Made by a program: the position numbers and the translations under genes. This document shows, piece by piece, positions 63,882 through 64,000 of a stretch of DNA of 64,000 nt. Position 1 is the stretch's first letter; every line of letters starts with the position of its first letter. Source of the stretch: Trifolium pratense (Eukaryota > Streptophyta > Magnoliopsida > Fabales > Fabaceae); assembly GCF_020283565.1 (NCBI RefSeq), contig NC_060061.1, forward strand, positions 25,581,362-25,645,361, read 5' to 3'. Under the pieces are notes generated by a model. The model did no database searches. It was not told where the DNA came from and saw only the letters and a list, made by a program, of their open reading frames with translations.

Positions 63882-64000
63882 TAAACATGGAACAACACTA
63901 ATGAAAGTTCTGTTCAGTTTCTCATTGATCCAAGAGTTATATGTAGAAAGGTTCTAGATTAAACATGAAACAACACTAATGAGAGTTCTGTTCAGTTTCT
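63882..64000. repeat. 40-bp direct repeat at the window edge
   Basis: AAACATGGAACAACACTAAT and GAAAGTTCTGTTCAGTTTCT at 63882-63921 recur with two changes at 63961-64000, 79 bp apart. Confidence 0.8.

Overview
This is nuclear DNA of a flowering plant, most likely a papilionoid legume. That assignment is an inference from the AT-rich intergenic sequence, the tRNA-derived SINE types, the SIRE/Maximus-like copia element and a defence-type beta-1,3-glucanase gene. There are no bacterial or organellar features. Only about the last 11 kb holds ordinary host genes; the rest is a stack of nested transposable elements, most of which can be delimited here by target-site duplications (TSDs).

Layout. 1-1.3 kb: an old antisense copia gag fragment split by a hAT-type element. 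1.55-1.85 kb: a foldback repeat. 1.97-14.49 kb: a LINE 3' remnant interrupted by a 12.1-kb Ty1/copia element (2222-14327, TSD GTCTA). The copia element carries gag, pol, a large third ORF (env-like position) and a small antisense ORF with its own TATA box. 14.6-16.2 kb: a 619-bp hAT MITE (TSD TTTGTTGT), a foldback MITE and a SINE. 16.5-21.8 kb: long-inverted-repeat DNA element A, containing a LINE-like 3' end and a rearranged LTR-element relic (18537-20880). 21.86-53.07 kb: sister element B, split by a Ty3/gypsy Tat-type retrotransposon (24642-52603, minus strand, TSD ATAAG). The pol gene of the Tat element is split by two non-autonomous LTR elements inserted about 13 bp apart (31878-40114, TSD ATCTG; 40133-48256, TSD TTTTG).

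The most interesting part is the 3' third of the Tat element (25.1-30.3 kb). On the strand opposite gag-pol it carries three compact transcription units, each with a good TATA box: a coiled-coil protein, a small acidic protein, and a two-exon gene with a convincing 93-bp GT-AG intron. The small acidic protein shares the layout hydrophobic patch-SSD/acidic-DYxxFLxxY with the antisense ORF of the unrelated copia element. Several of these accessory proteins carry runs that look like SUMO-interacting motifs. An antisense accessory-gene module shared by two retrotransposon superfamilies is the best candidate here for an under-described system.

Right flank, 53.1-64 kb: low-copy AT-rich sequence with SINE relics and a perfect 30-bp hairpin; a two-exon GH17 endo-1,3-beta-glucosidase (56146-58817, plus strand); a locally duplicated segment carrying two different inverted-repeat elements; a probable LTR fragment; and the 3' exons of a small coiled-coil protein gene on the minus strand.

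History read from nesting: LINE, then copia; element B, then Tat, then the two non-autonomous LTR elements. LTR pairs of the copia, Tat and both inner elements are nearly identical by eye, so these insertions look recent.
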